Part shown: piece after piece, positions 36,290-46,189 of the stretch | Layout: each line of letters opens with the position of its first letter | How positions within the stretch are numbered: the stretch's first letter is position 1 | Source of the DNA: Tetrastigma voinierianum | Taxonomy: Eukaryota; Streptophyta; Magnoliopsida; Vitales; Vitaceae | Reading direction: 5' to 3' | Length of the DNA: 64,000 bases | Assembly (NCBI GenBank): GCA_016808115.1 | Contig: JAEQBH010001508.1 | Location: 558,001 to 622,000, forward strand | Program-made: the position numbers and the translations under genes | Notes under the pieces: model-generated | Database searches by the model: none | Seen by the model: the letters and a program-made list of their open reading frames with translations, nothing else | What the model was told of the DNA's origin: nothing

Positions 36290-37285
36290 TTAAGACACAA
36301 CAATGCAGAGAAATGCTTATATTTTAAGACTTGTGGAGACTATGTGATTATAGTGTGTTTATATGTGGATGACATGTTAATCTTAAGTGATGACATGAAA
36401 TGAATAATAGAAACAAAGATGTTTATATCCTTAACTTTCAAGATTAAGGATCTTGGAGAAGTTGATACTATCTTAGGTATCAAAATAAAGAGAAATTGTG
36501 GAGGTTGTGCTTTGAACCAAACTTACCATATTGAAAAAGTAGCTAGTAAATTTAGTGATCTCAAGATTAAAGGTTCCAATACTCCATTTGATTCAAGTGT
36601 AAAGCTTGAAAAGAATGATGGTAGAGTAGTGGCTCAACTTGAATATGCAAGTGCAATTGGGAGTCTTATGTATGTTGTGTGATGTGCAGGGTGACGTTTC
36701 ATTATGATTAGTAAACTAAAGTAGGTTTACTAGTAATGATATAGAACTACTTTGGAAATCTATTGGTAGAGTTCTTGGTTATCTAAAAAATACTAAAAAA
36801 CTAAGCCTCTAACACTCAAAGTTTCTTACTATACTTGTAAGATGCAAGTTGGATATAAAGTGTGGGAGATAATTTATCTACCACAGGTTGGGTGTTTATA
36901 TTTGGTAGTGAGACTGTCTCTTAGGGATCAAAGAAAGAAACTTGTATATACTTTCTGACGAGGAGCGAGTTTATAGCACCCAGTTGTAGGGAAAGAAGTT
37001 GAGTGGCTTAGGGATCTCATGATGGACATCCCTTTTACTGCAAATACTATGTCAACAGTATTGATACATTGTGATAGTCAAGCCACTCTAGCTTGTGCGT
37101 ACAGTGGAGTGTACAATGGGAAGTCTAGACACATGAGTATCAGACAGTTGATTCAAGATGGATGACTCAATCTCGTTTGTGAGATCAAGTGGAACCTTGG
37201 CGGATTCTTTTACTAAACTTCTTACAAGAGATCTAGTAAGGATAATATCTAGAGGGTTGAGATTGAAACTCCTTAAATAAAATCC
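36290..37285 (+). pseudogene. copia pol remnant, 5'-truncated (RT end and RNase H)
   Basis: Begins in RT just before the catalytic motif (CLYVDDMLILSDDM, about 36355-36400). It continues through FKIKDLGEVDTILGIKI, CALNQTYHIEKVASKF and EYASAIGSLMYVV (about 36435-36682), the usual RT-connection wording. Further pieces (GYLKNTKK, and ADSFTKLLTRDLV..SRGLRLK near 37198-37275) give the RNase H and C-terminus in broken frames. Gag, protease, integrase and the RT N-terminus are missing. The left border coincides with the end of the gypsy LTR fragment. Confidence 0.82.
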
Positions 37286-37835
37286 ACCAATGATAGAAAC
37301 CCATCTTAATTTTAAGAAATGACTAGTCTTATGTTAAATGGGTAAAAACAAGTCATTAATACGTGAATTGTGACAACATTAGCATTATTTGTTCCATCTA
37401 TGATGAATAATGTTGATTGTTATCGTTGGGGGATTAAACTTAAAGTTTTAATGAAATTCAGTATATGAGTGACAAACATCTTAAAAGTAACAAGGATGCT
37501 GGAAGAATTTCACCTATGTGAACTGAAGGGTGATACCGCTTCTCATGAGAGTTGGAGTTTCTCTCCAGAAAGTTCATGAATGGATTAAGCACATGACAAT
37601 AAAAGTACAAAACAATAATTTTTTTTAGACACTCATGTGGTTAGTGGAAGTGTGTGTGTTGTTACCGGTTTCGTTACAAGGAATAACTGGTTTAATGCTA
37701 CAAGCAACTCGGAATTTCAACGGAGCTTTGTAACAATTACACTAAAGTAAATTTCAAATCGAAATATATTTTATTTTATGCATTTTCACTGTTGTGGTTA
37801 CAAATGTTATTTTTAATTTTAACCAAGTGGGGGAT

Positions 37836-38720
37836 TGCTCTATATGTATAATCATATATGTTGGTTAAAAATAAGTTTGATATACATATTTTATAATATT
37901 TCAAATGTAAGAATAATTACACTATGATGATCCTTTTAAGTGTAAGAAGAGTTATACTTTTAAGCATATTGTAAAAGGGGTTACACATTCAATCATGAAA
38001 TAAAGTTGTAACATTTGAAAATAAATCATGTTTAATAAGAGAATTAAACATATGAAATCTCACAAAACTTATAAGGTGAGGAAGATCATGAGTTTGTAAC
38101 ATTTGATAGTAAATCATGTTAATATATGCATTAAACATATGAATAAAGTTTGAAATGTTACAAAACTTATTAGGTCGAGGAAAATAAATTTGTAACATTT
38201 GGAAGTAAATCATGTTTAATGTGTGCATTCAACATATGAATAAATATTAGATTGTTACAAAACTTATGAAGTCGAGGAATATCATAAGTTTGTAACATTT
38301 GAGATTAAATATACATTTAATGTGTGAATTAAACATATATTTATGTTTTAAAATGTTACAAGTTCAAGAGATTAAGGATGACAATGGGTCTTCTCATCTT
38401 TGTAACCACTATTTCAACTATAAGTGTTCTATAAAATGTAATTTTTCTTCTTTTAAAATCTTATATAGAAAAGTAAAAGGCTTGATAAGGCTATTTTGAT
38501 CTTACTTCCTTAAGGATTTCTTGAGAGAGGGGGGAAATAAAGTTTTTGGACAAAGTTTCAAGAACTCGTTCAGTCTTCTTGTATTGTTGTTGTTGTTCTT
38601 CTTCTTCTTATTTCTCTTTCTAGAGATTATGAGTGTTTTTGTAATTTTAAGAGTTTATTATATAAAGTGATACTAGTATATTTATCTTCTCCATTGTATC
38701 AATATTTATTTCCATCATAT
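37836..38720 (+). repeat. Probable 3' LTR of the truncated copia element
   Basis: A polypurine tract AAGTGGGGGAT (37825-37835) precedes TGCTCTATATGTATAATC at 37836. The LTR holds a four-unit tandem repeat (38005-38370) and ends somewhere near 38720. No 5' copy exists to fix the end. Confidence 0.6.
38005..38370 (+). repeat. Tandem repeat of about 95 bp, four units, inside the copia LTR
   Basis: TTTGTAACATTTGA.AGTAAATCATG recurs at about 38003, 38093, 38188 and 38288. Each is followed by TTAATGTGTGCATTAAACATATGAATA and TGTTACAAAACTTAT with small changes. Confidence 0.85.
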
Positions 38721-41280
38721 GTAATGACCTAAGTTGCGACTCTTGTTATATGAATTTATAACCGTTTAAGCTTCCTTCCCTTAAAGCCAACTTTTAAAGT
38801 GACTTATATCTAAATGATTGTAACAGGTAAACTTGCTTGTCTACATCAAACAGCTGTAATATTGAACAATTGGTTCAACACCACAAAAATTTGAAGATTT
38901 GCAAGCTCTAAGACTATCTCCAAAAATGGATCTCTATTTTCGGTCACAAATTGACATCTTATACATATTTACAGAAGATTATAGAGGCCGCATTTTATAG
39001 ACTTTCTTCCGATAAGCATTCTCTATTTATTTCCAATCATTATTAATTTTGAAACGATTCGTTTTTTAAAATAGAAGTATTTTAAAATATGATATATGAA
39101 ATATATTTTATTTTATTTAAGTATAAATATAAAATTATATTAAATAAATAAAATTATAATAAATAAATATAAATAAAAGTTTTTTAAACAAAAATAGATT
39201 AAAAACCTAAAAATGCTTTCTAAACTAATAAATTATATTATAAAGCATAATATTACATTAAAAAAATAAAATAACATTAAAAAAGCTATATAATGAAATT
39301 ACATTAAAATTATAACCAAATGATAAAAATAAAATACAAAAACTAATATGGTGGTAAATAACCACTATTATTTCCATCGTCACATTCATTAAAATTACTA
39401 AATTACCATCTCTAGGAACACTTGATCTATTTGCTTGGGATTTGCGAGTCAATGTTTCTTGTAGTTAATGTATTAATTTAAGTAAATGATGTGCAAAACA
39501 TGATGTAATTTCTATGTTTTTTCAATTTGAAGTTGTATTTTTATTTCTAAGAAATTACGCATTAATTAATTAAAATCTTAATGTTTGTTATCTAACTCCA
39601 ACCAACAATATTCAATTTCAATACAAATAAAAATAATAAAAATGTATTATATCATTGTTAAAAAATAATTTTAATGAAAAATTAAATTATTTTGAATTTA
39701 TTTATTTTAAGAAAAAAATTATAAATTATTAAAAATAAATTAACACTAAAAATGAATATAGTAAAATCATTTAACTATATTGTATATGAAAAATAATTCA
39801 AAATTAAAATTAATAAAATAATAAAAATAAATATATCTTGAAAAATAAAAAGATATTATAAAAATATTATTAAAATAATTATTATTCTATTACTATAATA
39901 ATAAAATAATGAAAAAATAGTAATATAATAATAAAATAACAGGTGAATACCATACTAAAATATGAGTCTCATCATCTTTATATTTAGAGATTTAAATAAT
40001 GAATCTTTAAATATGTAGATATACTATTCACATCTTTATCTTAGAGATGAAAATAAAAAACTATTGGAACGTGATTTTTGCCCAAAAACCTTTATATATA
40101 AAGATAAATAAAAAATACATCATTATTGAAAATGCTATGATAACTTAATCCATGGGATGTTTGTATATTTAATGATTTATGGTTCGGTTGTTTTACGGAT
40201 ACCTGGACCATCTAGGATTAGTACATGAACCACGTTTGTTTATTATATATAAGATAAATTGGTGATACACCGTCCAAATAATACCATATTTAATCAATTC
40301 CTTTTTTTAAATTTCATGTCTTAATAATTGATATTTCTATTTTTACAAAAAACATATGATATAAAAAGCAAGCAGCTGTTTTTTTTTTTTGGAAAGACAA
40401 GCAGGCAGCTTATTAAATCATGTATTTGGGATATTTTATATCCTTATTTTTTGAAATATTGAATGTTTTATCACATAAATTATCTATAATGAGTTAAATA
40501 AATCTCATTTAAGCTTTCGTGAAATTATTGATAACTACTAGTGTAGAAAAACATTTATTTTATATTTTACACATGACAAAAAACAAAAAAAAAAATTAAA
40601 GGTCACGATTTTCCATGTAGAAATTAAAAGGAAAAAGAAACCGAAAAAAGCAATTTCCAGATTTATTTTTACTGGACAACATCATCACAGCCGAATTAAA
40701 TTTATTATCAGTACGCTTTTGGCATGACGTATTAGCTCATAATATATTGTAATGTGAACCGAGGGTCAGATTCAGGGGCAGTTTCGTCATTCTGTGAAAT
40801 TTTTAAACCATTTCATTAAGTTTCTTTATTAAGGGTGTTAATACCATGTCTTAAAATGTGCATAAGATAAAAAATTGAATGAAGGTGGCATCAGAGGTGG
40901 CAAAATGTTGTCGATTTGACAATTTTGAAGAAAGAATAGAGAGGTTATAAAATAGCGGTTGGTGACTATTGTTCCTCTCAACGGTTATCTTAAGTCAAAG
41001 TATTTAGAGTTTAATTATATTTTAATAAAAAGCGTTGAATTATTAAATGTGTACTATTTTAACTTGTATATTTAAAACAAAATCTTATTCATAGATACCG
41101 TTATAAAATGACATTTGACACCCCTGTTTTTGACAACTCCCATTAGAGTTGCTCTCAGGTGCCCAGGTTTGATCGCCACCGTGAAGAGTGAAACTGATGA
41201 AAGGGACGGTCAGGATTAGACTGTAATTCAGAGGTGAGCATCGTCTCATCTACAAAACAAGAGTCATTCGGACCAATACC
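38721..41280. other. AT-rich intergenic DNA upstream of FAD2
   Basis: No gene recognised. Holds copy 2 of the dispersed AT-rich repeat at about 39050-39300 and long A/T tracts. The FAD2 promoter begins in the right part. Confidence 0.55.
39050..39300. repeat. Dispersed AT-rich repeat, copy 2
   Basis: Matches 25990-26195 in order (AAGTATAAATATAAAATTAT, ATTAAAAACCTAAAAATG, AATATTACATTAAAAAAATA), with indels. Confidence 0.55.
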
Positions 41281-41283
41281 GGA

Positions 41284-41375
41284 GAGACACGTGTAAAAAG
41301 AAGCCAAGAGACATGTTGGCTTCGGTGGGCCCACTATAGTGGAGGGAAAGGGCAAAAAAAAAAAAGCTTAAATAT
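41284..41375 (+). promoter_or_regulatory. FAD2 core promoter region
   Basis: GACACGTGT (G-box core CACGTG at about 41287-41292) and GTGGGCCCAC (about 41326-41335, a GGCCCA/TCP-type element) lie just upstream of the leader exon. The nearest TATA-like word is TTAAATAT at about 41368-41375. The transcription start is inferred, not seen. Confidence 0.45.
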
Positions 41376-41384
41376 GGGGCCGTA

Positions 41385-44058
41385 TGCAGAGGCAAAGGCG
41401 AGGGCCGGCGATACAAGCAGGCCAGCGAGAGAGATTGAGAGTGAGAGAGAGAAAGAGGCGTGAAGGGAAGAGCTGCTACAGGTATTATCTTTCTTTTTTC
41501 TTGTTGATTATGATAATTTTCTCTCGTTGTATAGTTATGGTTCCGTTTGGCTGCCTTCGATTTCGGACACTCTTGGTTTATTGGTTTTATATGTTTTGTG
41601 AAGTAGATCTAAGTGTGAACTGCCTTCAATGTGTTCCCTGATTGTCGCCTGACTTGATATTCCGTTTTTTATTGTGTTTCTATAGTCCAAATTTTTAGCG
41701 GGATTTTTTATATTTATTTGTTTGTTTATTTATTTATGGTTAGTATAAGAGATCATTTCGCTTTAATATGATTCCTGCGTTTTTATTCGAATATCCGATG
41801 ATTCCTGTGGTTTCTGATACGATGTTATGGTGGTCATATAACGTGGCTTCTCTCTACTCCTATTTTTAGTTTGGATTTGAGTTTTATTTATTTTTTTATT
41901 TTTGGGTCAATATTTAAAATACGAAGATTTGGCTCTTGATCCGTACGTCTCGGAGGTTAAAAGAAGAGGATTTTGCGTAATGTGGCTGTGATTTTTTATT
42001 CTTTAGCGAGCATCGGTTTTCAAGGCTAGATCTAAAGTTTTGGCATTTTTGAGGTGATTTCATCATTTTAAGTTCATTCTATTTTTGTTTCTCTTCTTCT
42101 CTTTCGTTTCATCGGAATGTAAACTCATGCGTGATTTATATAATTAATAGTAACAGTTAATAAGCCGTTGGGGTTTTTTTTCTTCGTTCCTCTTATGTTT
42201 ATGGGAATTTCTATTTCACGTTTCATGGAAATAAAATTGGGTTTCTTGGTCGTCTATGTCCATGGATGACTTTTCAATCTTCCAGTGGACGGTTTGATTT
42301 CGCCTTTTTTTTTTTGTCGTTTTGATCTTTCCTTTTCTAAATTTTGCAACTTGCTTTTTAATTCCTAAAAAGGTTGTGGTAGACTGCGTTTGCACGTGAT
42401 TCTTAGCTTGGTTCTGTGAATTTCGACAGTAGCAGACTAGCAGTAAATAATATATATTAAATAAAACGAGTTTCCGTATGGTGGTGAAAAGAATTCCCGA
42501 ATCAATGAATCAATAATCAATCAGATGTTGGCTCCTAATTTTCAGGTGGGTACTAAAACAAGTTCTTTTGAAATTTATTTTATTATTATCTTAAACAGTA
42601 TTAAATTCTTCCCCAAATCCTGGTTTCACCCTCACTTTCCGAAGTGCTCATTTAAAGAACCGGATCTGGCACCAAGGTTGGTGACAGTCACATCATGAAC
42701 CTTACTAAGATGGTTGGTTTCACAAATCTTAGAAATAATTGTCACATATCTATAATATATAAGAAATAATTATGAGCAGGACCCTGATGGCTTGTGGGTC
42801 TCTCCACAGCTTCGATTCTGAGTGCTCAGGATTGAGGTAGCATGGCTGCACTATCTGTTGGTTGCTTTGAATTCCAATAATTCGCGCCTCAAGCGTGTTA
42901 TAGGTGTAAGGGGTAGGTATAGGCATTAAATTGTCGGTTACCTTTCTTGCAAATCCTAGTCAAATCCCTAAATTTTTGGGGCACTTGTGGGTTTGGTTGA
43001 TTCAATTTCACATGCTGCCTATGGTCACTACTATCGTACTGCCTTCTGTATATTTAGGTAGGTTGTGAAAGTTTAAATCGGTAAAATTGCTTTACCCCCT
43101 TGAAGATTAGAAAAATAAAACTAGAGTTCCTATCTCTTTGTAGTTGAAGTTGAGAAATTGAAATCATGGTGGCTTGACGTTGTGATTAAACAAAGGCAAG
43201 GGGGTCAAATGCATTATTTACTTAGCACTTTGTGGAAATCAACAAAGAAATTTCTCTGAAGGTTCCTACCTACCAGCTGACTCCCAACATCCTTTAGGGT
43301 GAGTCAGCTATGATATGTATGACTGGAATATTAATTAGTGTTAGAAATCTTAGCAGCCAATTGGATGGTGAAAGTATGCCAATTGATAATTTTTTATGGC
43401 TTTTTATTTATGTTTGCAAAGTTCACAAGTTTCAACTTCAGCTATTGAACATTCAACTCTATCCCATCTGTTTCTTGTGCGCTTGAATTTTTTGTGTCCT
43501 GTTCTTACACTATCCTCAAATTATGCTGAAAGTTAAAAATTCCCATGCCTGGGTTCCCAGCTTTTACTTTACCCAAGGTAAAATATATCCCAAAAAACAC
43601 AACAAAAATAAGTAATATTATCTGCATCTGTAAGCTGTCAATTAAAGTGTTTTTGTGAGGAACAAAAAATCTTAGATTTTGTTATTGAAGTGAAGAAGTT
43701 GAACTGTTGTAGTTGAGTTTAAAGGTGTTTCAAGGAGGACAGTTCTCCAGGAAGTCATACAAGTTTTAACAGTGATTATTCATATAGCAGGTTTTCCCAA
43801 AGAGTTGGTTTACTAAGTTGAGTTGGCTGGTTATTTGCATCTAAGTCTTACAGATGCATATAGACGAATTCATCCTTGACAAGTTTGTTGATGTATTTTT
43901 GGTTGTTGCACTCACGTCAACCTTGCAGTGAATCAATGAATTGGCTGTTGCACTGAAACATTCCTTTAATTAACCCACGCAAGACTCACTATTGCCTTTC
44001 TGTTCTTCTCTGTAAGCATAACTATTTCATTATATTTTCTTTTACAGGACGTGGAACA
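41385..44058 (+). other. FAD2: FAD2 5' leader: non-coding exon 1, 2566-bp intron, and start of exon 2
   Basis: A purine-rich leader (GAGAGAGATTGAGAGTGAGAG) ends CTACAG|GTATTA with the intron from 41482. The intron closes at TTTTACAG (44047), and exon 2 places 11 bases (44048-44058) before the ATG. The intron is T-rich after the donor, as in plant leader introns. A single large intron in the 5' untranslated leader is the known structure of FAD2 genes, where it can enhance expression. The left limit of exon 1 is an estimate. Confidence 0.78.
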
Positions 44059-45207
44059 ATGGGTGCAGGTGGTCGAATGTCTGTTCCCCCCAGTGCCAAA
44101 AAATCTGAAGCTGACATTCACCAGCGAGCTCCCCACTCGAAGCCCCCATTCACACTTAGCCAGATCAAGAAAGCCATCCCTCCTCATTGTTTCCAGCGAT
44201 CTGTTATCCGCTCATTCTCCTATGTTGTTCACGACCTAATATGGGCATCGCTCTTCTATTACATCGCTACCAATTATTTCCACCTCCTTCCTTATCCTCT
44301 CTCCTACCTGGCCTGGCCAATTTACTGGGCCTTCCAAGGTTGCATCCTAACTGGAGTTTGGGTCATAGCACATGAATGTGGTCACCATGCCTTCAGTGAC
44401 TACCAGTGGCTTGATAACACTGTTGGCCTCATCTTGCATTCCGCCCTCCTTGTCCCTTACTTCTCCTGGAAATATAGCCATCGCCGCCATCATTCTAATA
44501 CCGGTTCCCTTGATAAGGATGAAGTCTTTGTCCCCAAAACCAAATCCCAACTCGCCTGGTTCTCCAAATACCTGAACAACCCACCTGGCCGATTCATTAC
44601 TCTCACTATTCAACTCACTATAGGCTGGCCTCTGTACCTAATGTTTAACGTTTCAGGCAGGCCCTACAGTAGATTTGCTTGCCACTTTGACCCACATGGT
44701 CCAATTTACTCAGATCGTGAGCGTCTGCAGATATACATTTCAGATGCTGGTGTTCTTGCCATCAGCTATGGACTTTACCGTCTTGCAGTATCCAAAGGTG
44801 TCGCTTGGGTTTTATGTGTTTATGGATGCCCCTTGCTAATAGTAAACGGATTTCTGGTGCTGATAACATATTTGCAGCATACTCACCCGGCTTTGCCACA
44901 CTATGATGCCTCTGAGTGGGACTGGCTGCGAGGAGCTTTGGCCACCATTGATAGAGACTACGGAATTCTTAACAAGGTTTTCCATAATATTACAGATACT
45001 CATATGGCACACCATTTGTTCTCAACAATGCCACATTACCATGCTATGGAGGCTACAAAGGCGATAAAGCCAGTGTTAGGAGATTATTATCAGTTTGATG
45101 GGACTCCATTTTACAAGGCAATGTGGAGAGAGGCAAAGGAGTGTATCTACGTCGGGCCGGAAGGTGACCATAACAAAGGCGTTTTCTGGTACCAAAATAA
45201 GTTTTGA
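44059..45207 (+). CDS. FAD2: Omega-6 (delta-12) oleate desaturase, ER type, 382 residues
   Basis: Converts oleate to linoleate on phosphatidylcholine in the ER, using cytochrome b5 as electron donor. The protein begins MGAGGRMSVPPSAKKSEADI and is 382 residues in one exon, a normal length and structure. Three histidine boxes bind the di-iron centre: HECGHH (105-110), HRRHH (141-145) and HMAHH (315-319). Hydrophobic segments lie at about 55-77, 83-104, 178-196, 225-243 and 248-272. The C-terminus WYQNKF is an aromatic ER-retention type signal. The third box has Met where FAD2 usually has Val. The start is fixed by the splice acceptor and the conserved MGAGG. The 5' leader intron supports FAD2 rather than plastid FAD6. 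No chloroplast transit peptide is visible. All residues I associate with activity are present, so it should be functional. Confidence 0.97.
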   Translation: MGAGGRMSVPPSAKKSEADIHQRAPHSKPPFTLSQIKKAIPPHCFQRSVIRSFSYVVHDLIWASLFYYIATNYFHLLPYPLSYLAWPIYWAFQGCILTGVWVIAHECGHHAFSDYQWLDNTVGLILHSALLVPYFSWKYSHRRHHSNTGSLDKDEVFVPKTKSQLAWFSKYLNNPPGRFITLTIQLTIGWPLYLMFNVSGRPYSRFACHFDPHGPIYSDRERLQIYISDAGVLAISYGLYRLAVSKGVAWVLCVYGCPLLIVNGFLVLITYLQHTHPALPHYDASEWDWLRGALATIDRDYGILNKVFHNITDTHMAHHLFSTMPHYHAMEATKAIKPVLGDYYQFDGTPFYKAMWREAKECIYVGPEGDHNKGVFWYQNKF

Positions 45208-45375
45208 TGACTAAAACTAGCAACGCTCCGAGCGTTGGAATGTTGCTCTGGTTTCTTTCTTCTTATGGATTTGGCTTCCCCTAATTGGTAACTTAGCTAT
45301 ATGTCTGTGCTTGTATGTCTAATCCTGTACGTTGAACCTCAGTTGCACTTCTTTTGAATGGAATAATTTTGAACT
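45208..45375 (+). other. FAD2: FAD2 3' untranslated region
   Basis: After the TGA at 45205-45207 the sequence is T-rich. It carries a TTGAATGGAATAATTTTG word near 45353-45370 that could serve as a far-upstream/AATAAA-like signal. The polyA site is not determinable from sequence alone. Confidence 0.45.
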
Positions 45376-45429
45376 CTATAATAGACTTGACTATCTTATA
45401 GAGAAGGTGTATTGAACTTGCAACTTACA

Positions 45430-45673
45430 GGTCCGGAAAATCAGTTTGGAAAACTCCATTGATGTTGTTGTAGCTAGTGAGGCCTGCTGCAGAAGCCCAA
45501 TCCTGGGCATCATAACAAAGGTTATGTTGTAGGACATAGGTTTTGTCCTAAACCAATGGCATACAGAAGGTTTCTATACACTTTAAGAGGAACGTTTGCA
45601 GGATATATTGTGGAGAATTCAGACTCTTAAGCATTGTGTTATAGAATCGGGAGAACCACTGAGCTAGGGATAG

Positions 45674-45710
<37 letters not shown>

Positions 45711-46184
45711 GAATTGCTGTCGCAGTTTTGTTGTCCTCGGGTATGGGAGAGCATCCATGAAAGCCCTTGTCGCCATGAAGTACCGGCTCGGAGATAGATC
45801 AGCTTTTACTAGTACCAATGAATCGATATGTTATATGTTATACTCTGGGGCTTGGTTTGTGAGTATGACATTGATAACAACTCGATCGCCTTCTTTAGCA
45901 TAAAATCGTAGCCCCCCGGAAATATGCCATTTACCATAACAACGGGTTTGGCATGGCACAGCCTGCTCACATTCTTCACTTCAACCTCATACAAAACCAA
46001 AAACATTATCTCATTACCTAATTTATACATTGTATGAAATTTCCTGAATCAGAAAAGATACATACATATATATATATATATATTCAGAACCCACATTGAA
46101 CTGATACTTCTTCAATGCAGCTTCAACGGGAAATGAAACAAACCCGGGAACGCAAATAAACAGAAGCAGTGATCCTCTCAACAT
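45430..46184 (-). pseudogene. Laccase pseudogene: exon 1 and scattered domain fragments, internally deleted
   Basis: Exon 1 starts at 46184 with MLRGSLLLFICVPGFVSFPV, a signal peptide, then EAALKKYQFNV (to about 46092), as in laccases. The next fragment (about 45985-45805) reads EVEVKNVSRLCHAKPVVMVN then GIFPG; after a frame change it gives YAKEGDRVVINV, and later NISIHWY where laccases have the copper ligand motif IHWHG. The sequence then jumps to SRYFMATRAFMDA (about 45795-45755), LKSLNSPQY (about 45620-45598), PANVPLKVYRNLLYAIGLGQ (about 45595-45535) and NITFVM..IGLLQ (to about 45480). Most of cupredoxin domains 1-2 is missing, as is domain 3. Laccases are secreted copper oxidases that polymerise lignin precursors. 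The gene is convergent with FAD2 and clearly dead. Confidence 0.85.
45673..45707. repeat. (GGGACA)n hexanucleotide repeat within the laccase remnant
   Basis: GACAGG units repeat about six times. On the minus strand they read as Pro-Val dipeptide codons inserted between laccase-like pieces. Confidence 0.9.
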
Positions 46185-46189
46185 TTTCA

